Shown here in pieces: positions 47,306-60,456 of a DNA stretch of 64,000 nt. Origin of the DNA: Hepsetus odoe (lineage: Eukaryota > Chordata > Actinopteri > Characiformes > Hepsetidae). The stretch covers positions 11,071,767 to 11,135,766 of the forward strand of contig CM029370.1 in NCBI GenBank assembly GCA_017165825.1. Direction: 5' to 3'. The notes under the pieces were generated by a model. It had not been told where the DNA came from. It ran no database searches and saw only the letters and a list, made by a program, of their open reading frames with translations. How positions within the stretch are numbered: the first letter of the stretch is position 1; every line of letters begins with the position of its first letter. The translations under genes and the position numbers were made by a program.

Positions 47306-49429
47306 GCAACTTTTGTACCATTTTAACAGTCAGTGTCAAATAATTCAAACCAATTTTCTATATACTGACTGTGGATTGGTTGTGGTCACTTCAAAAATCT
47401 GACCACAGTGAATTCATGCCATTTAGCCTCACTTGGAGTATAAATATGTCTGCTCTCCATTCAAAAAAAGAAATGGCTCCATAATTGCACATCTATAAAT
47501 GTAATCGAATTAACAGCTTGACTGAAGCCTTGCTGTCATTTCCACAGAGAGCACTGCCAAGGGTTAAAGTGCTGATTGAAATCATTCTAATAACATCTTT
47601 CAACAGAACAGCTGCAACAATATTTGAGATGCTTCCCTAATGGAGATCTTATGTTGGGGTTGAGTGCAAGAGTGTGTGTGGGGGGTGTTTAGCAGGCAAC
47701 AATACAATACTTTTGTCTTATCTCAATCCGTCCGTTTCTTTTTTTCTGGAAGCACAAGCAGCAAAGTTTTTTTTCTTTCTTATTCTGTTCCCCAAGCGGC
47801 CTTGAACTGACTACCTGGACCAGGAAGGGAAAAGAAAAGAGTCCATTATGCAAATGTGTGGTAGAAATGTGCAGAGGGAGAAAAACAAGCTCAAGCTATG
47901 TTCTATAGTAACAGTTTGGCATAAAGACTTAAACTGGCCATTTCCCTAAATCACCCCAAATGCTGCCAAGACAGGTTTGTTTTACTTTCTGCTTCTCCAA
48001 TTTTACTCCTAGCTACTAGGAACATGAAACAGTGATGATGCGGACAGCGTGAAAAAATTAATCACACAATTGTTACAATGAGTTGTCAGTTGTTCTCAAA
48101 AGGACTTGCATAAGTGGTTCCTGACATTGTGTTAGCTTGTTCTTTTAATGCATTTTTAGCTGATGGTTAATTGCCATTGCCTTTTTTTAGATGCAGTTTT
48201 TAAAACATGAAGTTAAAGTGGCCAAATATGTTGGCGTGACTCAAAAATGTGAGTTCAGCATTGTTGTTTGCCTTAAGCCAAGGCATCAAAATGCATCCCA
48301 TCCCCATTCCGTATAGCCATATTCTTTACTTTTAGGACATTTTAGTACCTAATTTTCAAAAAAATGAATTTTGGACCTTGATTTCTTTCTACAGTTTTAA
48401 ACTTAATATTTTTCATTATATATATTACTTATTAGAATATAATAACTAATTAATAAATGACACCGGCTGTTTAATTTTGCTAGACATGGGTCTGTTATAC
48501 ACACACAACAGACACTTCACGCATATGCTACACTGTATTACTACACTGGCTGACTGACTGCAATTCGGGTAGTGTCAACTGTCAATTCCTAGAACTCTCA
48601 GTCCTAAAGCTGGTTCTGAAGCCTTTTTCTCTGGAGTTCTCTGGAGCACAGCCACTCATTACAATCCCAGGAAGAAATGCAGGTCATGTTTTTTGTTGCA
48701 GACTGAGAAACGTTACAGAATGATGGCATGGCAGATACGGTGAAAGATTTGTGAGCACTGTGCGGGGTAAGACCTGTGTCAATGATGCTGCAGGAAGTGG
48801 TCACAAAGAGGTGTGAACTCAACTCCCCGAAGACTCCAGCGTCACAGCCACAATGGTGCAGATGACTCTCTCTCTCTCTTTCTCACTCTCTTACACACTC
48901 ACAAACCCACACATTGTGAGCTTGAGTGACTTTCTATACTTCCTTTCAGTAAGAAGATAAAGGAAAGTGGGCTTTTTTAGGTGCTTCTGTATTTACTCAG
49001 AACGTGCTCTCACACCTCAGAAGAGGTCTGCCTCAGGTTTCTTGGCACAGAGCATCGAGTTGCCACACACTCTTCTTGAGTAAACACTCGCTGGCACTCA
49101 CAGGTATGGAAAGTGGGTTGCGTTAGAGGAAACTTACTTAGATTCCAAGTCCTGTTCTCTCTCACAACAACTCGCTCCCCAGTGGAGCAAGAGGAACTCG
49201 CCCCATCTTTCCATACAGCCCATTATTACCCATGGAAAAATCACACACCAGCCTTTTTCTTTTTTGACCTCTCTGTTCCACACAAACATTCTCTACTTTC
49301 TGACCATGTCACAGCACTTTTTTCCCCCCATGTTACTTCTAACTGCCTTTAAAAAAAAGGGATTCTTTTATTTTCTGAGTTGCTAACCACTGCCAGAGGA
49401 AAGAGGAAAAAAACTGCAGCTTTTTCCAT
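47306..49429. other. Non-coding stretch, nothing recognised
   Basis: No credible gene. Includes a short CT run (48868-48890) and homopolymer T runs. Confidence 0.4.
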
Positions 49430-49965
49430 GTCTGTCATAACATGTTGAATCTGCTCCACCGGCTCCGGGGGTTCGTTTCCAGAGACACTGCTGTAACCCA
49501 ATTGTGAATTTCCATTAGTTAGAGAAGCTGCATAGTGGAGACTTGTGAATGAACTCTGCTTCTGCACATTTATCCTCGCCTTGGAGTAGCACCGCCACAA
49601 ACCCCCCAATCAGTGCTTCTATTAAGAACCTCAGGGATAATTGTTTTTCCAGCTCTGCCGGGATTTTGCCGCAGCCTCCCGGTGCTTCCTGTTGTGTTTG
49701 TTTCCAAAGCTTGTTCTCCACTGTGGTCACATTCCTGCCGCCGCCCTCCATTTTTTCCCCCCTGCCTCAGTAACATGCACTAACGAGGTACCATGAGGGA
49801 CCAACACAGGTTGGGGCTTGATTATGAAACTCCTCCTTTGATAAACATGGCGGTGTGTCGGAAAGGCTAATAAAGTTTGGCAACACCTGATTTCCATTTT
49901 TTTAAACACAAATGGGAAATAATGCATCTTATATCTTAAGGCCATGGTATATTGATCAAACATGC
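49430..49965. promoter_or_regulatory. Candidate regulatory stretch with a YY1-like site
   Basis: GC-richer and repeat-free. Contains aaacatggcgg (about 49845-49855), the YY1 core AAnATGGCGG, and ctgccgccgccctcc (49735-49750). Overlapping open frames on both strands have no shared domain, so coding is unlikely. A regulatory role is an inference. Confidence 0.3.
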
Positions 49966-50663
49966 CAAAACAACCTTCAAGCCTCATTAGTTAGCAGTAA
50001 GCTTTAGACTGTTAATGAATAAGAAACACGAAAGGAGGAAAAACGTTGAAAGCAAATGAGTACCGATATAGGCTTTGAACAATGGTTGAGGAAAGAAAAT
50101 CTTTTGCATATATTTTCCTTATATTGTTATATACAAAAGTGAAAAAAATGCAAATTTAAAAAAAGGCAGTATTCCAGACAGTATAGCAACAGCTCAAGCT
50201 TTTCTGCTAGCAATTTAGGAAACTGTACTTTATGCTAACAGTTGACTCAAAGCAGAGACTGTCACATTGTGCATGTCTAAGAAGCAGGCTTTGATTAAAC
50301 AGAACCTACCAATAGACAACACAGATTTATTTAACTAGATTTATTTTTGCTCACTACCTCTGTCTTGAAAGACTTGAAAGACTTTATTATTGAGAAAAGA
50401 AAATCATTCATATTGGTCATATTTAATCTGAGAAATCTGCATCAGCTGTGAAAGACTGACTGATACCCTACATGATTATTTGACATTTTGTGACCTTTAG
50501 ATTCCTATGAATTTTTTATCAATATTATGTATATACAAGAGAGGTGGGCATGATGTCATTTGAAATGACATATACACATAAGTATGTCATTTTTTTATAT
50601 GATATGTGGAATTTGAACATTCCAGAATTGTATATATGTTATGAAATACAAACAATACTTTAA

Positions 50664-50665
50664 AC

Positions 50666-50698
<33 letters not shown>
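50664..50698. repeat. (CA)n microsatellite
   Basis: Nearly pure CA run of about 35 bases. Confidence 0.95.
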
Positions 50699-50699
<1 letters not shown>

Positions 50700-50852
50700 G
50701 GACAATTCAGCAAATCCATGGGATGGGAAAGGTTGTTACATAACCTGCTGGAATCCCTCTCTCTAGTTTGTGTTTTTTTACAGCGGGGACCTCCTTTCAG
50801 AGGGAGTGGCTAGGTGTCACTGGGTTGTACTGCTAAGCTCCAATGCAGGGGA

Positions 50853-50854
<2 letters not shown>

Positions 50855-50936
<82 letters not shown>
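50855..50936. repeat. (GT)n microsatellite
   Basis: Pure GT run of 82 bases. A second, shorter GT run lies at 51027-51053. Open frames over both are artefacts of the repeat. Confidence 0.98.
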
Positions 50937-50938
<2 letters not shown>

Positions 50939-51053
50939 GCATTCTGACAGCTCTTACGTAACAGCAGCAGCTGCTGCACCATCTCACTGGGGCAGAGGGG
51001 TGTGCACGCTCCATAGGGAGACCATGTATGTGTGTGTGTGTGTGTGTGTGTGT

Positions 51054-53769
51054 CTGTGCTTGTTTTTCAACTTTTCAGGACAAAACGTTCCCATTTTGTT
51101 GCAAAGTCATAGAGAAAACAGCAATAACCTACAATATGACAATCAAGTAAACCGCCCAGACTTTATAGTGTCACAAAAATCAAAAAACTGAAAGGGCTTT
51201 TCATTTTAAATGATTGAAGAAAAGGTTTGGATTGGTAATGCTTAGGCTAACAAATATGTGTATGTCTATGAGCTAGGGTGGAGAGATGCATTGGGTTCTC
51301 TGTGGGGCTGAGGTCATTTCTGGCTTCTATTGCAAACAAGCCCTCATCATCTGAGCCGAGAGCAAGTGTGCCAACATCAGACGTCATGAATGTTAGTGTG
51401 TACAGTAATTGTATGCATGTGTGTCCCTATGTGTGCCACTACATGTCCTTTTTCTTAAACCCACATTTGGCTATTTGTACTCACTGTATACCAGTCACAG
51501 GCATTTGAGGGGGTGGAGAGTAAATAAATCAACAAACAAACAAACAAACCACATAATCAAGTCTGCCTGTCGGCCTTTTAGGGTGAACAAAGGCAGGCGA
51601 TTTTTTTCCCATTTGCTTTGCTGGCTTTCTGGATGTTGAGATCGGTGATATTGTTGATGGTTGAAGCTGCTACACCAGAAAAAAGTGGAAGGGGAAAAGG
51701 AACCTCAATTTGGACTGACTACACACTTTCTCTGGATCTTTACAACCATAAGATCAGGTCTCAAAGGCCTTTTAACCCTTAGGCCTGTGAGGCCAAATAG
51801 CACACACACACACCTCTACAACTTGCAAACATTTCATAGCAATGTATGACTTTAAAGATTTTCTTAAGAAATCCTTTACCAAATGAAAAAAGTAAAATGA
51901 AAGAAGTCAAATGAGTCTTTTTTATTTTGCTTAATCAAAATATTATTGTAAAAGAGCACATTGCATTTGTTTAGTCTTGGCAGTTTTCCAGCAATGGACC
52001 AGTAGACCAAGGGTGTCAAACTAGGTTGTCAAACTATGTTCCATCAGCCTTTTCCCTCTTCTAACATGCACAATTCTTACATCCTTCAGAGAGAACTTAA
52101 AAACAGCAGTTTACTGCAAATCTTCATGCATAATTTGTATTCATTCTGCTTAACAAATTGTAAAACAATGAAAAAATAAATAAATGTGTTCATTTTTTTC
52201 ATGGACAGCATGATTAGATTTTTTTTCAAGATATTAGACTTTGCAGATACAAAAAAAAAACATTATTTCCTATTATGTCCTTCTTTTCTCTTAAAATTGA
52301 TCTGGACTCTAAGACCTTCACACACAACTGTAACACCTTAGTTATGAACTGTATTTTGATGAATGATAGAATTTGAGCATTTAATTAATTATTTTCATTA
52401 TTAATTAATTAATTAAACAATTAATTGTTTTCATTATACTTTGTAAGTCTTGACAACTCTTGATTCAGTGCAGCATGTTGGATGTGCTGCTTGTGTGAAT
52501 GCTCTAACCTGTTACCATAAGCATGTGTGAAACAGGCTGTGCCACTACAACAGCGTGAAATGTTGTATGCACTATTTCTCCGCTATTTGGGGCTCATTAA
52601 ATAAAGCAGAAGGGAAAATGTTCAAAGTGCATATTCTAAGACTTCAATCATTACCACATATGTGTTTCTGCAAATTGAGCCTGATGAAATGTTCTTGTGG
52701 TCTTGTTTTTCCAGAAAAAAAATAAACTTTTTTGCTATATTTCCATATTTTTCTGTAACAGGCCATTTAAGAAAGGAATCCAAAGTAAAAGTGATTAACT
52801 ATGAAACCCTCTGAGAAATGAAATAATCATGCCTTTACTTTTAAACAGTGAAGCATGATGACAATAATAATATTCACTCCTAAGCGTAAACCTGAGGCCA
52901 TTCTGTATTTCATTAACCTAGGTTAAAGTAGTTAGTGTGTAGCTAGGCATCTCTCTTATGGCTGAATCCTGAGCACTGATCTCATGAAAGATCTGCAGCT
53001 GACGCAAATGCCCTGCTGTAATCCTGAATGCTTTCATGGTAAAAATAGAAGGGATAACCCAAGTAACACTACAAAAAAATGGATCATAATGCCACTTTGG
53101 CCAAGGCAAAGCTCATTTTCACTTAGATTAGTAGCCTGTGTGTACCTTATTGTGGAGTTTCTAATCTGGTTCAGCTAGAGAAAGGCATACGCGTCATCAA
53201 AATCTCTTCAAGAATGTCTGACAAACAACACACATTCTGATTGGGCTAAAAAGGATTTTCAAGGCAAAACGTCAAGTAGATTCAGGAGGGACAAAAAAAG
53301 CTCTAAATCAACTACACAAAATCCACCTCATTCTGAAGTCCATCCATGTAAAGTAATGCAGAATCAGGCTAATTACCATTGTATGCTTCTAGAGTGTGTT
53401 CTAGAGTGTGAACATATTGAGGACCTTTAGAAAGTCACAGCATTGCAATGGCTTTTTTTTTTTTTCCAGGCAGCCCCAATGACAAACATGAGGCCCCAGC
53501 TGACTTGCCCAAAGAACACAGTTTGTGCTTCTGCTAAATGTGGAACAGCATGTTCATGCGGCAAAATTAAACCAGCCACCCTCTTTTGTGACACATCGGA
53601 AATCTATCAACAGTTCTTTTTACAGCCTGCCATTGGATAAACACATATCCCTTAACCACCCTCTAATTACTTTGGGACTGACAAAAGAACAGTGAGAGAC
53701 TGTCTTAACCACCCAGTTTACGAGATTATGTCACACCTCCACCCACAGTCACACACATATACATATAGA
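51054..53769. other. Non-coding stretch, nothing recognised
   Basis: AT-rich, with a palindromic taattaatta cluster near 52383-52430. No gene recognised. Confidence 0.4.
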
Positions 53770-54570
53770 TGTCAGCCACAATATTAAAACCACTAACAGG
53801 TAACCACTGACATTGATTTTTCCATTACAAGGGGACCTGTCAAGGGGTAGGAATTATTAGTCAGCAAAAGAATAGTCAGTTCTTAAAGTCAGGGGAAAAA
53901 TTCAAGAGTGTAAAGACCTTTGACAAGAGCCAAATTGTGATGGTTAGACACCTGGGTCAGAGCATCTCCATAACAGCAGGTCTTCCTTCCAGGTGTTCCT
54001 GGTATGCAGGGGTTGAAAGAAGGACACTCCGTGAACCAGCGACAGGGTCAGGGGCACCCAAGGTTTATTAATGCACATACACATTAGTGAATAGAGAAGA
54101 GAAAAAAAACAAAACAAAGCAGAATCATGCCAGCAGTCGTAAATAAGTGTCAGAAAACTCAGTGCATCAAATCTTGGCTGAGTATGAGCTGTGTAGAAAC
54201 GTCAGAGAATAGTCAAAAGTACACATGCTCTCCCCTGTCCAGTAGGCACCTACAAAGAGCCAGGGAACATCACAATTGGACCTTGGAGCAATGGCAAAAG
54301 TTGGTCTTTTCTCATGAGTCATGTTATCTTTAAAATCATGTGGACAACTGGGTGCCTGAAAGCAGTGTGATGTTCTGGATAACTTTCTACTGGGAAACCT
54401 TGGGTCCTGGAATTTGACAGGATGTTACTTCAACTAATAACTACCTAAACATGGTTACAGCGCAAGTATAACCCTTTATGTTAGACAATTTTGTTCCAAC
54501 TGTGGAATGCATTTTGCAGGATCTGCTGCTAAAGTCTTGGTGCCAGAAAGCACAACACAAAGAGGTTTCT
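53770..54570 (+). mobile_element. Tc1-like transposon remnant (third subfamily)
   Basis: It begins gtcagccacaatattaaaac, a well-known start of a fish Tc1-like family, and continues with ggacctgtcaaggggtagga, ttgacaagagccaaattgtg and acctgggtcagagcatctcc. Later blocks (gaaaccttgggtcctgg near 54395; ggatctgctgctaaagtctt near 54525) match the transposase C-terminal coding region of that family, but the DDE core between them is largely deleted. The 3' terminal repeat was not found. Dead. Confidence 0.82.
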
Positions 54571-54750
54571 TGAGTTTCTAAATTTTCTTAGTAGTTTAAT
54601 ATAATGGTTAGCTGTTCTCCTTTTTATACAATGCCAGACTGTGCAGAGATGATGGTATCTAAATATATATATCTAAATATATTTATGTAATAAGAACTAT
54701 TCAAGCAAACACCTACCAAATAATCCTTTCGCACTCCAAAGCACTTTTCT

Positions 54751-54776
54751 CTTTCTTTCTTTCTTTCTTTCTTTCT
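54751..54776. repeat. (CTTT)n microsatellite
   Basis: About six tandem ctttctttcttt units. Confidence 0.9.
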
Positions 54777-55231
54777 TACAAAGCCAGGACTCTTCGGCCC
54801 TCAAGATGTAAGAAAACAACCACAAATACTTAAACCCATTCGCATACCTATTCTATTCTATTCAACCAAAACAAAACACTTTCATGACATGGCTTTGCTC
54901 TGGCATTTGAAAATTACCATTACATGGCTTTTTTTTTTTTTATGATCCAGTGGGCAAAAAATCATACTAGCAAATTTTATGTTGTTTTAACATGAACAAA
55001 AAGAGGCCAAACTGGACTGTCTGGGCATAAGAAGGCCTCCCAGCCCAGAAACATCAACACTAGGCCCCCAGGCCCACTCTGCTGCGGGAGTTTCCAAGCG
55101 TTCATATAAAATTGATAATGGGTCGTGTACGCAGCAGGAATGGAAAAATCTGAGGTGCCTTACGAGGCTTCCACATTCCTCCCTCTTCATGGGGCCAGAC
55201 ATGTATGCCCTACATCTGCTCTAGTTCAGTG

Positions 55232-55232
<1 letters not shown>

Positions 55233-55314
<82 letters not shown>
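55233..55314. repeat. (GT)n microsatellite
   Basis: Pure GT run of 82 bases, followed by gcatgcagtgtgtgtgtg. Confidence 0.98.
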
Positions 55315-55315
<1 letters not shown>

Positions 55316-56225
55316 ATGCAGTGTGTGTGTGATTAAGTATTTTGAACACCTTACATGTCCTGGATGCTTCTAGGATTCCTTTTCTAGGATTCCCTTTTCC
55401 TTTTTCATGGATCCACAAAATTTGATTCATTTTAATGTATATATCATTTCCACACAAATAAAATACGTTAATCATTTTGTCTTTGGTTTATTTACTGCAA
55501 GTGCTTGTGTCGGTAATGGAAAGATTTGAATCAAGTCAGATTAAGGCATTTCTATTTAACTCCATTTTACTGTAAAGTGAATGCATCCTTCTAATGATCA
55601 GCGCAGAGAACCACCTTCCTCTGTGCCATTAAATTATCAGCATTACCACAAGCATCTCAAAATGCAAGAAGACTTGTATACTCTTCCAACTTCTATCCAT
55701 GCCATCCACAGCTCAATGCTTTCTGCCACATTTAGACTAAACATCTCTCACTAAAGTATCTAAACCTACTGATACACACAGGCCTCACCTTACAGTTCAT
55801 AGTAATCTATAACATTGATGACTCAAAACTCTTAAGACCAGTTCAGAGTAGTTGACAGAACAGATACATTTCCATTTTAATCCTTGTGTCAGTCCACACC
55901 GGCTGTGGGTGGCTGCCAGATTTGTGTCTTTACACCGTTTAAATATGAGTCCTTTCAACCTTGTTGCATTGCATAGTGTTGAAAACTCTATCGGCAAATC
56001 TACTACGGTCGTTGAACAGTAGCTGCAGAGCAAAAGAACTAACATAGTACAATCTTTTGACCCAAACCAAGAGATAAAAGCATCCAATTGTGATTGTGTC
56101 TCTATGGTTTCTGCTGTCATGTTTTATGTCTGCTTTTAAATTGTTTAATTGGATTAATTGGAAAAGAATAGAAGAAAAAAAAAACTGCATACAAGGTCAC
56201 TTGCACTTTACATTGTACTAGGTCT

Positions 56226-56227
<2 letters not shown>
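55315..56227. other. Non-coding stretch, nothing recognised
   Basis: Open frames at 55797-56190 on the minus strand lack any recognised domain or splice context. Confidence 0.35.

Positions 56228-56269
<42 letters not shown>
56228..56269. repeat. (CT)n microsatellite
   Basis: Pure CT run of about 42 bases. Confidence 0.95.
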
Positions 56270-56273
<4 letters not shown>

Positions 56274-56589
56274 TCTCAGAGAGTTTATGCCTTAGTCTGC
56301 TGCCCTGTTTGCACCTGGCAGTAACTCTGTATTTTTGACCTGCACTGTCTCATTCCACATGTGCTTCTCGAACTTCGTACTTTGTTTAATAAACTCAGAC
56401 TTTGCATTCATGTCCAAATTTACCCGTCCTAACGTTACAGTCTCTTCCTCTCTCGAGATGACTTTTATTCTCGACCTGGCTGGCCTTGGCCGTTTCCACG
56501 GGTGATAAACACCGACAGAAACCAAATAAAGATCTGGTTTCTCGCAGCCACTGAATGGCTTCCTGCGCTCTCTTTGTTTGGCGAGAGTC

Positions 56590-57195
56590 TGCAGACAGCC
56601 GACTCTTTCTCTCTATCCTGCTCTCTTCCAACATCATTCTCCTTCTCACATCTCTGGCTGTATCTCTCTCTCACTCTCACCATCTCTCTCTTACCCTCTC
56701 CCTCTCTCTGTCACAGGTCTCCTTGCTATCTCTCACATCTTTCACTCTCTCTCTCTCTCTCTCTCTAAATATCTCCCTTATACCTTTTTCTCTCTTGCAC
56801 TCTCTAGCATTCTCAATGTCTTTCTCTTTCTCACTGCCTCTCTCCCTCAACCTCTCCCTCCTTATCACTCTCACTTTTAAACCATTTATATCTCTCTCCC
56901 TCTTCTATTTCACCACACTATTTTTCTATCTCGCTCTCTCTGCTTCTCAATCATTTCTCTCTCTCTCCTCCCTTTTCTTCTCACACTCTTGTCTTTTCTT
57001 TCTGCTCCTTCCCAAAACCATCTTCACAATCCCCCTCCCGTCTCTCTGCTGACATTCTCTCCTTTCTGTCCCTACCATATAATCACACCCCTTACTCTCT
57101 CACACCATTTCCACTATTAATTCCCCTCTTCACTTCTCTGTCCTCACTGTATTCCCTGTCTCATTCTCTATGTCTCTCTCTCTCTCCCCAACCAG
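56590..57195. repeat. Long CT-rich polypyrimidine tract
   Basis: About 600 bases are strongly pyrimidine-biased on the plus strand, made of imperfect ctctct, ttctct and ctcac units. The 165-residue open frame here (56555-57052) is a low-complexity Leu/Ser product of the repeat and not a gene. Confidence 0.9.
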
Positions 57196-58925
57196 CCTTT
57201 ACTTTTTCGCCTCGGCCCTCCTCAAGTTTTGACTACTGTTTATATCTCTGAAAAGGCGACTGTGTGCCCTGCACTTGAGTGACCCTTGCTGCATGTGATT
57301 AAGCAGCCATCTCTCGCTAACCTGTAAGACCTCCCCAGTTGAGGCAAAATAATCACAGTTCTAAATCTGTCTCATTTTCTAATGGTGTGGTGTAAAGCAT
57401 ATGTATAAACCAACTCCTAATTAAAATTCAATACATTGTGTCTTTGACCAAAGAAGGGAACTTCTTTTTGCCATTTCCAAATCTGGCTGGAACAGGAGTT
57501 ACACAAATTAAAACGCTACTATTCACTATTGTCTGTGTGACAAATAAGTAGTCTAGCAACTGGAATTTCAAGAACCATTACTGCAGTAATAGCTTTACAT
57601 GCTGTGCACTGTCAGGTCAGGTTATTTGAAAGCATATAATTTGCACATAGGGAGACACCACATCAGTCTACCTTTAATGCCTTTTTCCGGGTATGTTCTA
57701 TGTTCCTTTGTTACGACCTCCATCTCTGCAATGCACTTTCAAATATTCAGCATTCAGTAAAAAAAAAAAAAAAGCCTAAAATACTTCATTGACTTCTCTC
57801 AGATGTGTGCCAATTCAGGAATAAAATAAAATAGTGTTTTAGTACAGTGTTATTCATGGATTGAACTATGTTGTTATATTCTATTGTTTATTCATGTGAG
57901 ACAATGTACACTTTTTTGTGAATAACCACCTGGATTAGTTCCAAAAAATAAAGGGATGTTCTTTAACGTGTTCCTTCTCCTACACACTCACTTTAAGGCT
58001 TATCAATGAGCTGAATGGTTCGATCAAGAGTTGTAGGCAGGAAAGACTACAGAGAAGGGAACTCCAGGACAAGGGTTGGGAACAAGTGATAGTGTTAATA
58101 TTGCCAGAATTGAAAAAAAAAGCTCTTTTTTTCTTTAAAAGGTTTTTCCTCAGTCTCAGGTTCTTTTTCAAATTTGGTTCTTTAGAGAAAACACTTATTT
58201 TTAGTTGTGTAACACTGGATGCATATATACCAATTCCAGTATGCACACCATCTAGCACAAAGCACTAGCACTTTTTTGACGAAACACTAGCACTAGCATA
58301 TAAAGTACAAAAAGTGCGAGTTTGGGACACAAATGACTGGCCTAGTTTCCCAAAAGCATCTTAACAGAGAGAAAGATGCAGCATGTTGCCCCCTCCTTTA
58401 TTTAAGAACTGTTTTTATTCAAAGATGCAGATTGCAAATAAATGCTCATCCTAAAATTTGCCACTGGTGTGCAAGACATTATCCGTGATAGATAAGAGAT
58501 ACCTCATCAGATACAAAGCACAAATAAGTCACCCTAAATGTGAAAGGCCTATACAATGCTGATCAAATGTACACATTGGTTCTCACACACTTCTAAATAC
58601 GGGTTTCTTAAATGGTTCTTACATTAAATATACAGTTTTGGCAAAACATTAAATAGTATAGTACGTAAAACATGTGAAAAGTTACTTTGTAGTGATTCTT
58701 TAAAGAAGTATCCAAAAAGTGTTTTTAGGTCGCATCAAAACAAGAAAAAAAGCTTAGTTTTTGGGAAAAAAAGGACAATCATTTGTTAGGATTGTGTTAA
58801 CTGCCTCCCCATCGTCTCACTGAAGAAAGCTTGAGATAAAGTGTCACAGTGGACGGCTGTCCTCGCTGTCATGCTTGATGCAGTATGTGGTTGGGCCGGA
58901 TGGCAGTGTAATGAGAAGTACAATG

Positions 58926-58926
<1 letters not shown>
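57196..58926. other. Non-coding stretch, nothing recognised
   Basis: AT-rich, with A-runs (57760-57773) and no coding exon recognised. An imperfect inverted match of aaaaaaaagctctttttttc type lies near 58115-58135. Confidence 0.35.

Positions 58927-58968
<42 letters not shown>
58927..58968. repeat. (CT)n microsatellite
   Basis: Pure CT run of about 42 bases. Confidence 0.95.
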
Positions 58969-58971
<3 letters not shown>

Positions 58972-59664
58972 CACGTACCCCATGGCAGCACTCACAATCT
59001 CCTGTGGTTTTTAAATAGAGCAGCATAGCCTCATCCTGGGCGACCCGCCACTTCCACCTCTGCTCCTGCCCCTACACCTTTGTTTTTTTTTTTTTTGTTT
59101 TTCACTCCCTCAATCTCAGCTCTCTCTCTGTCCCTCGGCCTGACTCAGCCGACGGCTCCTTTCCATTCAGTGGCTAAAAATACCGCTGCAGCCTTCACCC
59201 TGCCTCAGCACCTAAAAGGAAGTAAAACTATTCTTTTCCAACTGTTTCCAGCAGCATAGAGGGACACAATGGGGCAAACTCAAGTTCAGCCTCTCCTTCT
59301 GTTGCTTCCCAATGTAGCATATTACAGCTGGTGACAAAGCTACTCTGAACCTTTTTCCTAACTCCTTCAGGGAGGTGAGAAACTGTGGAGGCTGTAGAAG
59401 GAATGGAGCCAGATTTTATTGCCCTTAGAAAACTATAGTACAACCAAACTTGGATGGGAAACAATGAACCAAGCCACTAGGATTGTGACCTCTTATGCCA
59501 ATTAAATATGAGCTACTTTAATTTCATTGCAATATGTGTAACCTTAATTCAAATTCCGTTTCTGCCACACCCATTGCTAACCAGTCTATAAAACAAAGCA
59601 CATATCCAAGCAATCTCCATAAACAAACACTGACAGTGGAATGGGTCAAACCTAAAGCTACTCT

Positions 59665-59880
59665 AAATGTGGTACTGTCATAAGATGCCACCTTTGTCAT
59701 GAGTTCAAATCCAAGACCAGTAGATTGCCCTGAGGTACCCTTGAGCAAGGTACCGTCCCTATCACTGCTCCCTGGGCATTGGATATAACTGGCCCTTGCT
59801 GCACATGTGTGTATAGGTAAAAAGCAAAGGTTGCATTTCATTGTGTTTCACTGTGTGCTGTTTTTCCACAATGACAAATA
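59665..59880 (+). repeat. SINE family A, copy 6 (plus orientation)
   Basis: Decayed B-box gagttcaaatccaag, then the family body (gccctgaggtacccttgagc, aaggtaccgtccctatcac, tgctccctgggc) and the tail cattgtgtttcactgtgtgc and cacaatgacaaa. This is the only copy of the family in plus orientation here; its tRNA head is badly decayed. Confidence 0.8.
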
Positions 59881-60328
59881 GACTATTTTAACATTATATT
59901 AAAATAACAGAAATATTTCTTGACATGTAAGGTTATTATTAAAAATCAAGCCTGTGGTTCAAAAAGAAATATGACAATATGAGTCATGCTAACAGGTGTT
60001 GCAATTTAATGGCATGGGCCACCTGCCTGGGTGAGTAAGCCCTGTGCCGGTTTTTCCAGCCTTTAATGATCAGGGCAGCAGACTTTCCTGGAACTAAGCA
60101 AAAGATAGGTGAGGAGCAGTTTGAAACTCAGTCATGCCAGAAATCATGGAGGTGCAACTGACTTGATTTAAAAAATAAAATTAAATAAAAAATGAACACT
60201 GCAACCCCAAAACACACTGTATAGTTCAGTTGGGGATATCAAACTTATATTTTAAAGGGGTGATATTAATAACTTATTTATTAATTCATTTATTTAATGT
60301 ATTAATTAGGCTTTGTGATACCCATTAC

Positions 60329-60456
60329 TCCCTGCGATGGGCTGGCGACCTGTTCAGGGTGCGTCCCCCGTCCTCGCCCTGTGTGCGCTGGGTTGGACGC
60401 CAGCACTCCCCTGCGACCCCGTTTGGGACAAGCGGCAGATAATGGATGGATGGATG
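60329..60456 (+). mobile_element. 5'-truncated LINE tail with (ATGG)n end and target duplication
   Basis: A 128-base insert containing gcgacctgttcagggtgcgt, gctgggttggacgccagcac and gtttgggacaagcggcag, ending in (atgg)n. It is flanked by a perfect 12-base direct repeat gatacccattac (60317-60328 and 60457-60468). This 3' end is common in fish and may belong to an RTE-type LINE or a SINE that borrows its tail; family assignment is from memory. Confidence 0.85.

Noticed and set aside
50770..51191. Cys-Val repeat open frame
   Set aside because: Caused by the (GT)n runs at 50855-50936 and 51027-51053.
56555..57052. 165-residue open frame rich in Leu and Ser, membrane-like
   Set aside because: It is the translation of a CT-rich low-complexity tract; all frames of that strand look alike.
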